Notes under the pieces: model-generated | The model's database searches: none | What the model was told of the DNA's origin: nothing | The model's input: only the letters and a program-made list of their open reading frames with translations | Shown: positions 16,653 to 23,703 of the stretch, piece after piece | Numbering within the stretch: the stretch's first letter is position 1 | Layout of the letters: every line of letters starts with the position of its first letter | Translations under genes and position numbers: made by a program | Origin: Prevotella sp. | GTDB lineage: Bacteria > Bacteroidota > Bacteroidia > Bacteroidales > Bacteroidaceae | Assembly (NCBI GenBank): GCA_020026195.1 | Contig: JAHHQW010000019.1 | Location: forward strand, 1 to 38,937 | DNA: 38,937 nucleotides | Reading direction: 5' to 3'

Positions 16653-17770
16653 TGACCGTATCACGTACCATCTTTTCGCTATTAACCATTCTGATAATCC
16701 TTGCATCATGCGAACATCGTCAGAAGGAGGAAACTACTCCGTGGGGCAGCGAGAAGACTTCCGACGTGTACGATCTGGATGATATTCTCGAAAGCGGCAG
16801 TATGATTGCCGTAACACTTTCCGGACCAGATACATATTACGATTACCGCGGAACGGCATCGGGTACACAATATCAGTTATGCGAACTCTTCGCACGTCAC
16901 ATAGGCATTCCTGTACGTATGGAAGTATGCCGTGACACTGCCGAAATGGTACGCCGTATTGCAGAAGGCAGTGCCGACCTCATAGCCTGTACTATTCCTA
17001 CTACAGCCGACAGCGCTGGAGTTCTTACATTCTGCGGCACATCTATTAAAGAAAGAGGTCAATGGGCTGTAAACAGTCGCAGCAGCGTACTTGCCGATTC
17101 ACTAGACTCATGGTTCCGTCCGTCACTTATCAAGAAGATAGAAGACGAACAGCTTCACCGCGCCCGCAGAGTAATGCAGCGCTGCAAGGCACAGCCACAG
17201 ATATTAGACCGCCGTAACGGAATAATATCTAAGTACGATGGTATTTTCAAGCGATATGCACCCTCTGCTTCATTAGACTGGCATCTAATAGCAGCACAGA
17301 GTTATCAGGAATCATGTTTCGACCCCAATGCTCAGTCATGGGCAGGAGCCTGCGGACTTATGCAGATACTGCCTGCAACAGCTAAGGAACTTGGTCTGAG
17401 CAAGAGCCGAATATTTAATCCTAACGAAAACGTAAGGGCTGGAACAAAATACATGGCACAGCTGATAAATAAGTTCGGAGACATAGCTTCTGCGAACGAA
17501 CGCATAAAGTTTGCCCTTGCCGCATACAACGGAGGCTATCATCATGTACGCGATGCCATGGCTCTTGCCGAAGCCGACGGAAAAGACGGTCGTCTGTGGT
17601 CGGAGACATCGCATTACATTCTGCTTCTTGCCCACCCTCGTTATTACAATAATAGGGTTGTAAAGTATGGCTATATGCGTGGCAGCGAGACCGTAGGCTA
17701 CGTAAATAACATTATGCACCGCTGGGCGCAATACAAAGGCATCGAAGAAAGAAGAGCCAAAAAGAAATAA
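16652..17770 (+). CDS. mltF: MltF-like membrane-bound lytic transglycosylase with shortened solute-binding domain
   Basis: Lipoprotein that cleaves the glycan strand of peptidoglycan. Lipobox L17-A18-S19-C20. Residues about 40-150 match the first lobe of the SBP_bac_3 domain (YYDYRGTASGTQYQLCE, ADLIACTIPTTADS). They then jump straight to the domain's closing segment (GQWAVNSRSSVLADSLDSWF). The second lobe of about 100 residues seen in other MltF proteins is absent. The SLT domain is complete: catalytic E220 in YQESCFDP, GLMQILPATA, NVRAGTKYM and AAYNGGYHHV. The longer frame starting at 16505 lies inside the permease gene; the ATG at 16652 gives the signal peptide, so I chose it. Length is 372 residues. 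Confidence 0.9.
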   Translation: MTVSRTIFSLLTILIILASCEHRQKEETTPWGSEKTSDVYDLDDILESGSMIAVTLSGPDTYYDYRGTASGTQYQLCELFARHIGIPVRMEVCRDTAEMVRRIAEGSADLIACTIPTTADSAGVLTFCGTSIKERGQWAVNSRSSVLADSLDSWFRPSLIKKIEDEQLHRARRVMQRCKAQPQILDRRNGIISKYDGIFKRYAPSASLDWHLIAAQSYQESCFDPNAQSWAGACGLMQILPATAKELGLSKSRIFNPNENVRAGTKYMAQLINKFGDIASANERIKFALAAYNGGYHHVRDAMALAEADGKDGRLWSETSHYILLLAHPRYYNNRVVKYGYMRGSETVGYVNNIMHRWAQYKGIEERRAKKK

Positions 17771-17845
17771 GAATATCCAGTACTATTCTGTTTAAAGATG
17801 TAAAAACGCCCTCCGTTTATAACCACATTAGAAATAAATACATAA

Positions 17846-17884
17846 GTTGATTTAAGCGAACAACTATTTAACACATAAATCAAC
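17846..17884. repeat. 9-bp inverted repeat between mltF and rpmA
   Basis: GTTGATTTA (17846-17854) and TAAATCAAC (17876-17884) are exact reverse complements 21 nt apart, with no U-tract. It sits just left of the terminator at 17904. It may be a second weak 3'-end structure of the mltF operon transcript. Confidence 0.35.
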
Positions 17885-17903
17885 GAAGACATATAAAAGC
17901 AAG

Positions 17904-17936
17904 AATCCCAAACCTCGAAGAGATTTGGGATTTTGT
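17904..17936. terminator. Bidirectional intrinsic terminator between mltF and rpmA
   Basis: AATCCCAAA (17904-17912) pairs with TTTGGGATT (17924-17932), with an inner CTC/GAG pair. T-rich sequence follows on the plus strand, and CTTGCTTTT on the minus strand. It can serve both the mltF operon and rplU-rpmA, which converge here. Confidence 0.85.
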
Positions 17937-17974
17937 TGTTTGTTTGGAATAAATATTTTTATAAAACTCTCGTT

Positions 17975-18244
17975 TTAAGCTTCGGCTTCTGTATCAGGGA
18001 TTACCGAAACGTAACTTCTGTTACGTGCACCCTTACGGAAGTTAACTACACCGTCTGTAAGTGCATACAGTGTGTCGTCCTTACCGATTGCTACATTTTC
18101 ACCGGGATTGTGCTTTGTACCACGCTGGCGTACGATGATGTTTCCAGCTACTACTTTCTGACCGCCCCAAATCTTAACGCCTAAACGTTTTGAGTGTGAT
18201 TCGCGGCCGTTCTTTGAACTACCTACACCTTTCTTATGAGCCAT
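17975..18244 (-). CDS. rpmA: 50S ribosomal protein L27
   Basis: Protein of the large ribosomal subunit near the peptidyl-transferase centre. The 89-residue sequence has the family's MAHKKGVGSSKNGRES start, GGQKVVAGNIIVRQRGT and NVAIGKDDTLYAL. There is no N-terminal extension requiring cleavage of the kind seen in Firmicutes. It begins 18 nt after rplU and has a perfect AGGAGG ahead of its start (18254-18259, 9 nt spacing), unusual for this phylum. Confidence 0.97.
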   Translation of the reverse strand: MAHKKGVGSSKNGRESHSKRLGVKIWGGQKVVAGNIIVRQRGTKHNPGENVAIGKDDTLYALTDGVVNFRKGARNRSYVSVIPDTEAEA

Positions 18245-18253
18245 TTTCTAGAT

Positions 18254-18259
18254 CCTCCT
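18254..18259 (-). promoter_or_regulatory. Perfect Shine-Dalgarno of rpmA
   Basis: CCTCCT on the plus strand is AGGAGG on the minus strand, 9 nt before the rpmA ATG. Most genes here have only A/T-rich leaders, so a full Shine-Dalgarno stands out. Confidence 0.65.
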
Positions 18260-18262
18260 AAT

Positions 18263-18580
18263 TTAAGCGATTACTTGTTTAACTTCGATTTCTGTGAACT
18301 GTGAGCGATGACCGTTGCGTTTACGGCTATCCTTACGGCGCTTCATCTTGAATACGATGATCTTGTCACCCTTTACTAAAGGATTAACAACTTCACAAAC
18401 TACTTTTGCACCTTCTACAGTGGGTGCGCCAACCTCTACTGCACCGTCTTTGTCTACGAGCAGTACTTTTCCGAATTCTACAGACTCACCTTCTTTAGCA
18501 TCCTTAATGTGGTGAACGAACAGTTTCTTACCCTGTTCTGCCTTGAATTGCTGACCGTTAATCTCTACGATTGCGTACAT
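18263..18580 (-). CDS. rplU: 50S ribosomal protein L21
   Basis: Large-subunit ribosomal protein that binds 23S rRNA. At 105 residues it is of standard length, with the N-terminal MYAIVEINGQQFKAEQG and the C-terminal RKDSRKRNGHRSQFTEIEV signature. First gene of the rplU-rpmA operon. The leader between the predicted start near 18660 and the ATG is about 80 nt and holds a G/C-rich palindrome. Confidence 0.97.
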   Translation of the reverse strand: MYAIVEINGQQFKAEQGKKLFVHHIKDAKEGESVEFGKVLLVDKDGAVEVGAPTVEGAKVVCEVVNPLVKGDKIIVFKMKRRKDSRKRNGHRSQFTEIEVKQVIA

Positions 18581-18666
18581 TAATATAATTATTAAACGGG
18601 TTTTTCCGCCAGGCGGACATGCTTCTTGCGTGTCACTTCATCAGCCCAAACGGATTAAATCGGCGA

Positions 18667-18674
18667 CAAAATTA
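18667..18674 (-). promoter_or_regulatory. -7 promoter box of rplU-rpmA
   Basis: CAAAATTA on the plus strand is TAATTTTG on the minus strand, matching TAnnTTTG. Predicted start is near 18660, leaving a leader of about 80 nt. Confidence 0.5.
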
Positions 18675-18844
18675 CGAATTTATGTTGATATAAAAAAACA
18701 TATGATGCTTTATTTGTCATATTTAGTGATTTATAGTGCTTTTATTGTGGCTTTTTATCCCCTCGTCTGCCCTTGTTCTTTTATCTGAATATGTATTAAC
18801 ATAAAGATAACATTTAGGAGCGGTGCTTTGAATAATATTATGAA

Positions 18845-18852
18845 TAACTTTG
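18845..18852 (+). promoter_or_regulatory. Possible -7 box of the CPBP-like gene
   Basis: TAACTTTG matches TAnnTTTG, but the nearest TTTG (18827-18830) is only 14 bp upstream, shorter than usual. If real, transcription begins near 18858 and the first usable start is the ATG at 18873. Confidence 0.4.
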
Positions 18853-18872
18853 TAAACGATAAAAACAAATTG

Positions 18873-19661
18873 ATGAAGAAAGCTTTATTATATACATTGT
18901 TATTCGTACTGCTTACCATCGTGGTATTCTTTGCGCTGTTCTTTGCGCTGCCGTTTCTGGTATGGTCTGATTCGGAAGCCGCACAGCAGAATAACGTTTT
19001 CGACTCCAATCCGCTGTTACTGCCTTCGCTCTCTGTAATTGTGTGGGCAATAATAACGCTATACATCTTTATACGTAACCAATATGCCGATTTGTCGTTC
19101 GGTAATATCGAAAAGAGTGACAGATGGAAAATGATTATCGTAGGCGGACTGTCTATAATACTGCTCAAGACAGCACTTCAGCCGCTGCAATGGATAATGA
19201 ATAACGAAATACCCGAATCGCGTTATTCTATTATTCAGATGTGGATGGACAATGACATTCTGATGGTTTCGCTCCTTTCCCTGATTCATCTCACGTCAGA
19301 GGCTGTGATACTTTCGGCAATACTTCGCGAACTTATAATATGGTCTAAACGCCCGATAATATCATCAGTAGTAGTTGCAATATTATTTACACTGCCGGGA
19401 CTCGCAGAATTCAATTCACCTGCCATACTGCCTATGTTATGTTCGTTCCTGCCTCTCACACTGTCCGGATGGATTTATTACCATACCGGAAGCATCTGGC
19501 CTGTATTCTTCGGAATGACGGCATACGATTTCATGTTGGTACTCACTCCGATAAGCGAATACATCACGGCAGCCGTAATCGCAGCAGTTGCATTCCCATG
19601 GGTAGTTATCTATCTTGCAAAGAGAATGTCAGAGAAGATAAAGCCCATTACTTCTCGATAA
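18873..19661 (+). CDS. CPBP/Abi-like integral membrane protein with degenerate active site
   Basis: A 262-residue membrane protein with about seven or eight hydrophobic segments. The second half has the layout of CPBP intramembrane proteases: SEAVILSAILREL around E143 where the family has EExxxR, and a later segment WIYYHTGSIWPVFFGM like the GWLYxRTGSLWxxI segment of CPBP proteins. The second Glu, the Arg and the later His are missing, so catalysis is doubtful. Two earlier in-frame starts (TTG 18828, ATG 18840) lie at or before the possible promoter; the ATG at 18873 follows A/T-rich sequence and gives a clean N-terminus. Its 3' end overlaps the convergent rprY gene by 14 nt. Confidence 0.7.
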   Translation: MKKALLYTLLFVLLTIVVFFALFFALPFLVWSDSEAAQQNNVFDSNPLLLPSLSVIVWAIITLYIFIRNQYADLSFGNIEKSDRWKMIIVGGLSIILLKTALQPLQWIMNNEIPESRYSIIQMWMDNDILMVSLLSLIHLTSEAVILSAILRELIIWSKRPIISSVVVAILFTLPGLAEFNSPAILPMLCSFLPLTLSGWIYYHTGSIWPVFFGMTAYDFMLVLTPISEYITAAVIAAVAFPWVVIYLAKRMSEKIKPITSR

Positions 19662-20346
19662 GTGCCAGTCCTACACCTCTTACGGTCTTAATCTCTACAG
19701 TAGTCTCTGGAGCAAGTTTTTTACGCAGTTTCGTAACAAATACATCTAAAGAACGTGATGCAAAATAGTCGTCCTCTGTGTTCCAGAAACGATTGAGGAT
19801 AGCTTCGCGACGTACCACTTCGTTTTTGTTTTCTGCTAAGAGCTGTAATATTCCGGTCTCCATGGCAGTGAGCGTCATCACCTTATCTTTAGTATTGTCC
19901 TTCAGAGTGCTCTGTTCGGCATCAAACGTAAAACGCCCAATCTCATATATATCGGCAGTATTACGAATCTTCTCTCCTTTCTTCATCTTAACGAGAGCAA
20001 GGATATGAGCATCCAGTTCGCTTGGATCAAAAGGTTTCTTTACATAATTGTTAATGCCAAGACGATAACCAGCCTTCACGTCGTCAGGAGATGTCAGAGC
20101 CGAAGTGAATATTATAATCACGTCGTTATCAGACTTTCTTATCTTTTCTACCATCTCGAAGCCGTTCATCACAGGCATATCAATGTCAGCGATGATCACG
20201 TCGGGCTGTATTTTCTGCCACATCTCATAACCCTCTGCGCCATTCTCTGCCACAGTAACCTTATATCCACCGATTACTTCCTCCAGTCCGGTTTTCTCTA
20301 TGAATGCAAGAGACTTATCGTCTTCTACAAGTAGTAAGTTTATCAT
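19648..20346 (-). CDS. rprY: OmpR-family response regulator, RprY-like
   Basis: Response regulator of 232 residues. The receiver domain (about 1-120) has the acidic pocket LVEDD (E8-D9-D10), phospho-acceptor D54 in IIADIDMPVMNG, the switch Ser in TSALTSPDD and the conserved Lys in VKKPFDPSE. A winged-helix DNA-binding domain (about 135-230) has LTAMETGILQLLAEN and the recognition segment RSLDVFVTKLRKKL. The arrangement and sequence resemble RprY of Bacteroides fragilis. Its start overlaps the kinase stop by 4 nt, and its 3' end overlaps the CPBP-like gene tail to tail. Confidence 0.88.
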   Translation of the reverse strand: MINLLLVEDDKSLAFIEKTGLEEVIGGYKVTVAENGAEGYEMWQKIQPDVIIADIDMPVMNGFEMVEKIRKSDNDVIIIFTSALTSPDDVKAGYRLGINNYVKKPFDPSELDAHILALVKMKKGEKIRNTADIYEIGRFTFDAEQSTLKDNTKDKVMTLTAMETGILQLLAENKNEVVRREAILNRFWNTEDDYFASRSLDVFVTKLRKKLAPETTVEIKTVRGVGLALIEK

Positions 20347-21641
20347 ACTTTCTTTATTTTTGGCAGGTACAGAGAGAATTCGGAATACTTACCGTATTCG
20401 CTGTTCACGGTTACCCTTCCGCCATGCGCCTTCATTACCTGGTACACGTAATTGAGTCCTAAACCGAAACCAGACACTCCGTCCTTACGGTTACGTTCGT
20501 GAACAGCAGAACGTTCAAACTTATCGAAGATTATCTTCTGGTCGCTCTTTGAAATTCCTATTCCGTTGTCTCTAACCTTTATTATCGTATTGTTATCTTT
20601 CTCTAAACTTGAAATCTCAATCTTTACCGCATCGCCAGAATACTTTACAGCATTGTCCACAAGGTTGTTTATGGTCTCTGCAAGATAATTCTCATCGGCG
20701 TATGCCGTTGTTGTCTTAAGATCAGTTACGAAGGTAATATCCTTAACCTTCTTGGCATTATAGTTCTCTATTATTGTCGATATTATTTTCTCTATGTCTG
20801 TTACAGTCTTATTTATCATCATCTTTTTGTTCTCCAGCTTAGATATAGTAAGCAGCTTGTTTACCAGAGAAAGAAGATGATTTGCCTCGCTTTCCACTAT
20901 CTTAAAGTACTGTTCCTTTAAATCTGGCTTATTATCTAACTTTCCACTTTTCAGAAAGTTACATCCCATAATTATCGACGACAGAGGTGATTTCATGTCA
21001 TGTACCATGGCGTATGAGAAGTCATTACGTATGTCGGCAAGTGCCTTCTGCTGTTCTATAATCTTCAGCTGCTCTATGATACCCGACACCATGGCCGTAC
21101 AGGTAAGAATGGTAGTAAGAATTATGAGCCACATCTTTCCTATTACGTAGCGGTAACCATTCACCAGCACCAAAAACAGCGCTTCGTTATTATTACGGTC
21201 TATATACACAGGATTGCTCGTTATTGAGCGAATTGGCGATATGGCACTGTTGCCGCGATGAACACTCTGCTCTATTATCTTGTCTGATTTTAGATTCTTG
21301 CGATAAATAAGAACGTCGCTGAAGATACCTTTATCCTTTAATATCGGCAGTGCATTGGTACGCATGGTGTCAAGGTCGAATCCTTTGTTTGCGGCCTTGC
21401 CCAGAGCATCATAGAGCGACTCGGTGAAGTTATATCCCGCAGTCTCTATGTTCAGTCCCTTCTTGTAATACGCGAGACGCTTCTCAACGTCCTTCGACAT
21501 GGTGTAGCCGAGAACATTGTCGCATTCCTTGCGCAGCTCTTCCACCCTCATGCCATACATATTGTAAATCCAGAACAACTGAAGCACAAGGACTGCCACC
21601 AATGAAACGATGCTGAAAATCTTATATTTCGTATTCTTCAT
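20343..21641 (-). CDS. rprX: Sensor histidine kinase, RprX-like
   Basis: Two-pass inner-membrane kinase of 432 residues. TM1 is about residues 8-28 and TM2 about 168-190, with a periplasmic sensor region of about 140 residues between. The phospho-acceptor is H214 in MVHDMKSPLSS. The ATPase domain carries ETINNLVDNAVKYS (N box), VRDNGIGIS (G1), FDKFERS (F) and GFGLGLNYV (G2). It matches the RprX type of Bacteroidota, paired with RprY. The signal is unknown. A TACTTTTG box lies about 20 nt upstream. Confidence 0.88.
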   Translation of the reverse strand: MKNTKYKIFSIVSLVAVLVLQLFWIYNMYGMRVEELRKECDNVLGYTMSKDVEKRLAYYKKGLNIETAGYNFTESLYDALGKAANKGFDLDTMRTNALPILKDKGIFSDVLIYRKNLKSDKIIEQSVHRGNSAISPIRSITSNPVYIDRNNNEALFLVLVNGYRYVIGKMWLIILTTILTCTAMVSGIIEQLKIIEQQKALADIRNDFSYAMVHDMKSPLSSIIMGCNFLKSGKLDNKPDLKEQYFKIVESEANHLLSLVNKLLTISKLENKKMMINKTVTDIEKIISTIIENYNAKKVKDITFVTDLKTTTAYADENYLAETINNLVDNAVKYSGDAVKIEISSLEKDNNTIIKVRDNGIGISKSDQKIIFDKFERSAVHERNRKDGVSGFGLGLNYVYQVMKAHGGRVTVNSEYGKYSEFSLYLPKIKKV

Positions 21642-21661
21642 TACGCGGTACGTTGATTTTA

Positions 21662-21669
21662 CAAAAGTA
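21662..21669 (-). promoter_or_regulatory. -7 promoter box of rprX-rprY
   Basis: CAAAAGTA on the plus strand is TACTTTTG on the minus strand. Predicted start near 21655 gives a very short leader of about 14 nt. No -33 TTTG is seen. Confidence 0.5.
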
Positions 21670-21809
21670 ACGATTTATTTCTATATATTTGGTAATTAGC
21701 GACATTTTTTACATTCACTGCATCTGCTTTATGCCACGTTGCACCGCCAGCACTGAGTTTTTAGAAATTTAAGGAGAGAAATGATTTATTACATAAGTCA
21801 CAAAACGAA

Positions 21810-21843
21810 AATAGTCCGCACAGAAATGTCTGTACGGACTATT
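21810..21843 (-). terminator. Intrinsic terminator of glyA
   Basis: AATAGTCCG (21810-21818) pairs with CGGACTATT (21835-21843). After one mismatch ACAGA pairs with TCTGT around an AATG loop. On the minus strand it is followed by TTTCGTTTT. It lies 30 nt after the glyA stop. The remainder of 21642-21809 shows nothing beyond the rprX promoter. Confidence 0.85.
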
Positions 21844-21873
21844 ATTATGTTTAATCCTCAGTGGACGCTCAGA

Positions 21874-23154
21874 TTAATAAGCGAAGAGAGGATAATCCTT
21901 CATTGTATCGTTTACGATAGCACGAACTGATGCGATGTTCTGTTCGTTTTCGGGATCATCGAGAACGCGCTCGATAAGTTCTGCAACGAGTTCCATGAGG
22001 TCTTCCTTAGCACCACGTGTTGTGATGGCAGGAGTACCGAGACGGATACCAGATGTCTTGAAGGCACTACGTGTATCGAACGGAACCATGTTCTTATTAA
22101 CAGTAATGTCAGCTGCAACGAGAGCGTTTTCAGCAACCTTACCTGTCAGATCAGGATACTTAGAACGGAGGTCAACAAGCATAGAGTGGTTATCTGTACC
22201 ACCGCTTACGATTGTGAAGCCACGCTTCATGAGAGCATCGGCAAGAGCAGCAGCATTCTTCTTAACCTGGATAGCCCATTCCTTATATTCGGGCTGCATG
22301 ATTTCGTTGAAGGCAACAGCCTTTGCAGCGATTACGTGCTCCAGAGGACCACCCTGGATTCCGGGGAATACAGAACTGTTGAGCAGTGCGCTCATCATCT
22401 TTATTTCGCCCTTCGGAGTCTTCTTTCCCCAAGGATTCTCAAAGTCCTTGCCCATGAGGATGATACCGCCACGAGGACCGCGGAGAGTCTTGTGTGTTGT
22501 AGAAGTTACGATATGAGCATACTTAACAGGGTTGTCAAGCAGACCGGCAGCAATAAGACCTGCGGGGTGAGCCATATCTACCATGAAGATAGCGCCTACC
22601 TTGTCAGCTATTTCACGCATACGCTTGTAGTCCCATTCGCGGCTGTAAGCAGAACCACCACCGATAATCAGTTTAGGCTTGTGCTGTAAAGCGAGCTGTT
22701 CCATTTCGTCGTAGTCTACACGACCTGTTTCCTTATTCAGGTTATAACCTACAGCGTTGTAGTACATACCTGACATGTTTACTGGAGAACCGTGTGAAAG
22801 GTGACCACCGTGGTCAAGGTTCATTCCCATAAATGTATCGCCCGGCTGCAGACATGTAAAAAGGACTGCCATGTTAGCCTGTGCACCTGAGTGCGGCTGT
22901 ACGTTAGCATATTCTGCTCCGAAAATCTTCTTTATACGCTCTATAGCTATTGTCTCTACTTCATCGACTACCTGACAGCCGCCATAATAGCGCTTACCAG
23001 GATAACCTTCTGCATACTTGTTAGTGAGGTATGAACCCATTGCCTTCATAACTTCATCGCTAACGAAGTTCTCTGATGCTATGAGCTCCATGCCTTTCAG
23101 CTGGCGCTGGTGTTCTTTCTCAATAAGATCGAACACTACCTGATCTTGTTTCAT
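21874..23154 (-). CDS. glyA: Serine hydroxymethyltransferase
   Basis: PLP enzyme converting serine and tetrahydrofolate to glycine and 5,10-methylene-tetrahydrofolate, the main one-carbon source. At 426 residues it is of standard length. Visible motifs are LIASENFVSDEV near the start, YAEGYPGKRYYGGC, PHSGAQANMAVL, MDLDHGGHLSHG-type substrate loop (here MNLDHGGHLSHGSPVN) and the PLP-lysine segment TSTTHKTLRGPRGG, with the lysine at K222. It stands alone between its own consensus promoter and a terminator. Confidence 0.97.
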   Translation of the reverse strand: MKQDQVVFDLIEKEHQRQLKGMELIASENFVSDEVMKAMGSYLTNKYAEGYPGKRYYGGCQVVDEVETIAIERIKKIFGAEYANVQPHSGAQANMAVLFTCLQPGDTFMGMNLDHGGHLSHGSPVNMSGMYYNAVGYNLNKETGRVDYDEMEQLALQHKPKLIIGGGSAYSREWDYKRMREIADKVGAIFMVDMAHPAGLIAAGLLDNPVKYAHIVTSTTHKTLRGPRGGIILMGKDFENPWGKKTPKGEIKMMSALLNSSVFPGIQGGPLEHVIAAKAVAFNEIMQPEYKEWAIQVKKNAAALADALMKRGFTIVSGGTDNHSMLVDLRSKYPDLTGKVAENALVAADITVNKNMVPFDTRSAFKTSGIRLGTPAITTRGAKEDLMELVAELIERVLDDPENEQNIASVRAIVNDTMKDYPLFAY

Positions 23155-23186
23155 AATTTTATTTGTATTTTTGATTAGATTTTATG

Positions 23187-23217
23187 CAAATATAGAAATT
23201 ATTTTCGATTATGCAAA
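23187..23217 (-). promoter_or_regulatory. Consensus Bacteroidota promoter of glyA
   Basis: On the minus strand TTTG (plus 23214-23217) and TATATTTG (plus 23187-23194) are exactly 19 bp apart. The start would be near 23180, a leader of about 26 nt. Confidence 0.8.
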
Positions 23218-23233
23218 ATTTATAAGATAATTA

Positions 23234-23689
23234 TCACACTAATTTTACGTCATCCATCAGCTGTTCTTTATCGCAGTAATGGCATCTTACAATACCATTC
23301 TCCTTGTCGATTACATGAAACACTGTTTCCATCGGTTCGTTGTTGGTAACGCACTTCGGGTTATTACATTTTATAATACCCTTTATGGTGTTCGGAGTCT
23401 CTACCCTTTTCTTCTCCACAACCTCGTAATCGCGTATTACGCTGAGCACTACATTAGGAGCAACTACCGATAAACGAGAGATTTCTTCGTTAGTGAAGAA
23501 CTTATCCTCAACCTTGATGAGTCCCTTCTTGCCCAATTTCTTAGACGGATAGTTGTAACCGATGGTTACGGGAGTATCAAGATTTCTCAGTCCTAACAGG
23601 TCGGCCACCTGATAAGTCTTTTCTGAAGGTATATGGTCGATGACAGTACCGTTCTCAATGGCTGCCACCAGTCGTTTGTTCTTTTCCAT
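23234..23689 (-). CDS. pyrI: Aspartate carbamoyltransferase regulatory subunit
   Basis: Regulatory chain that binds nucleotide effectors and joins catalytic trimers. In 151 residues it has the N-terminal allosteric domain (AAIENGTVIDHIPSEKT) and the C-terminal zinc domain with C108, C113, C136 and C139 spaced as in the E. coli protein, so the holoenzyme is probably of the regulated c6r6 type. It begins 14 nt after pyrB. I see no clear terminator between its stop and the glyA promoter. Confidence 0.96.
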   Translation of the reverse strand: MEKNKRLVAAIENGTVIDHIPSEKTYQVADLLGLRNLDTPVTIGYNYPSKKLGKKGLIKVEDKFFTNEEISRLSVVAPNVVLSVIRDYEVVEKKRVETPNTIKGIIKCNNPKCVTNNEPMETVFHVIDKENGIVRCHYCDKEQLMDDVKLV

Positions 23690-23703
23690 AATTCTGAATA
23701 ATA

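Noticed and set aside
21935..22516. 193-residue plus-strand open frame inside glyA
   Set aside because: Antisense shadow of a highly conserved enzyme; Ser/Ala/Arg-rich with no start signals.
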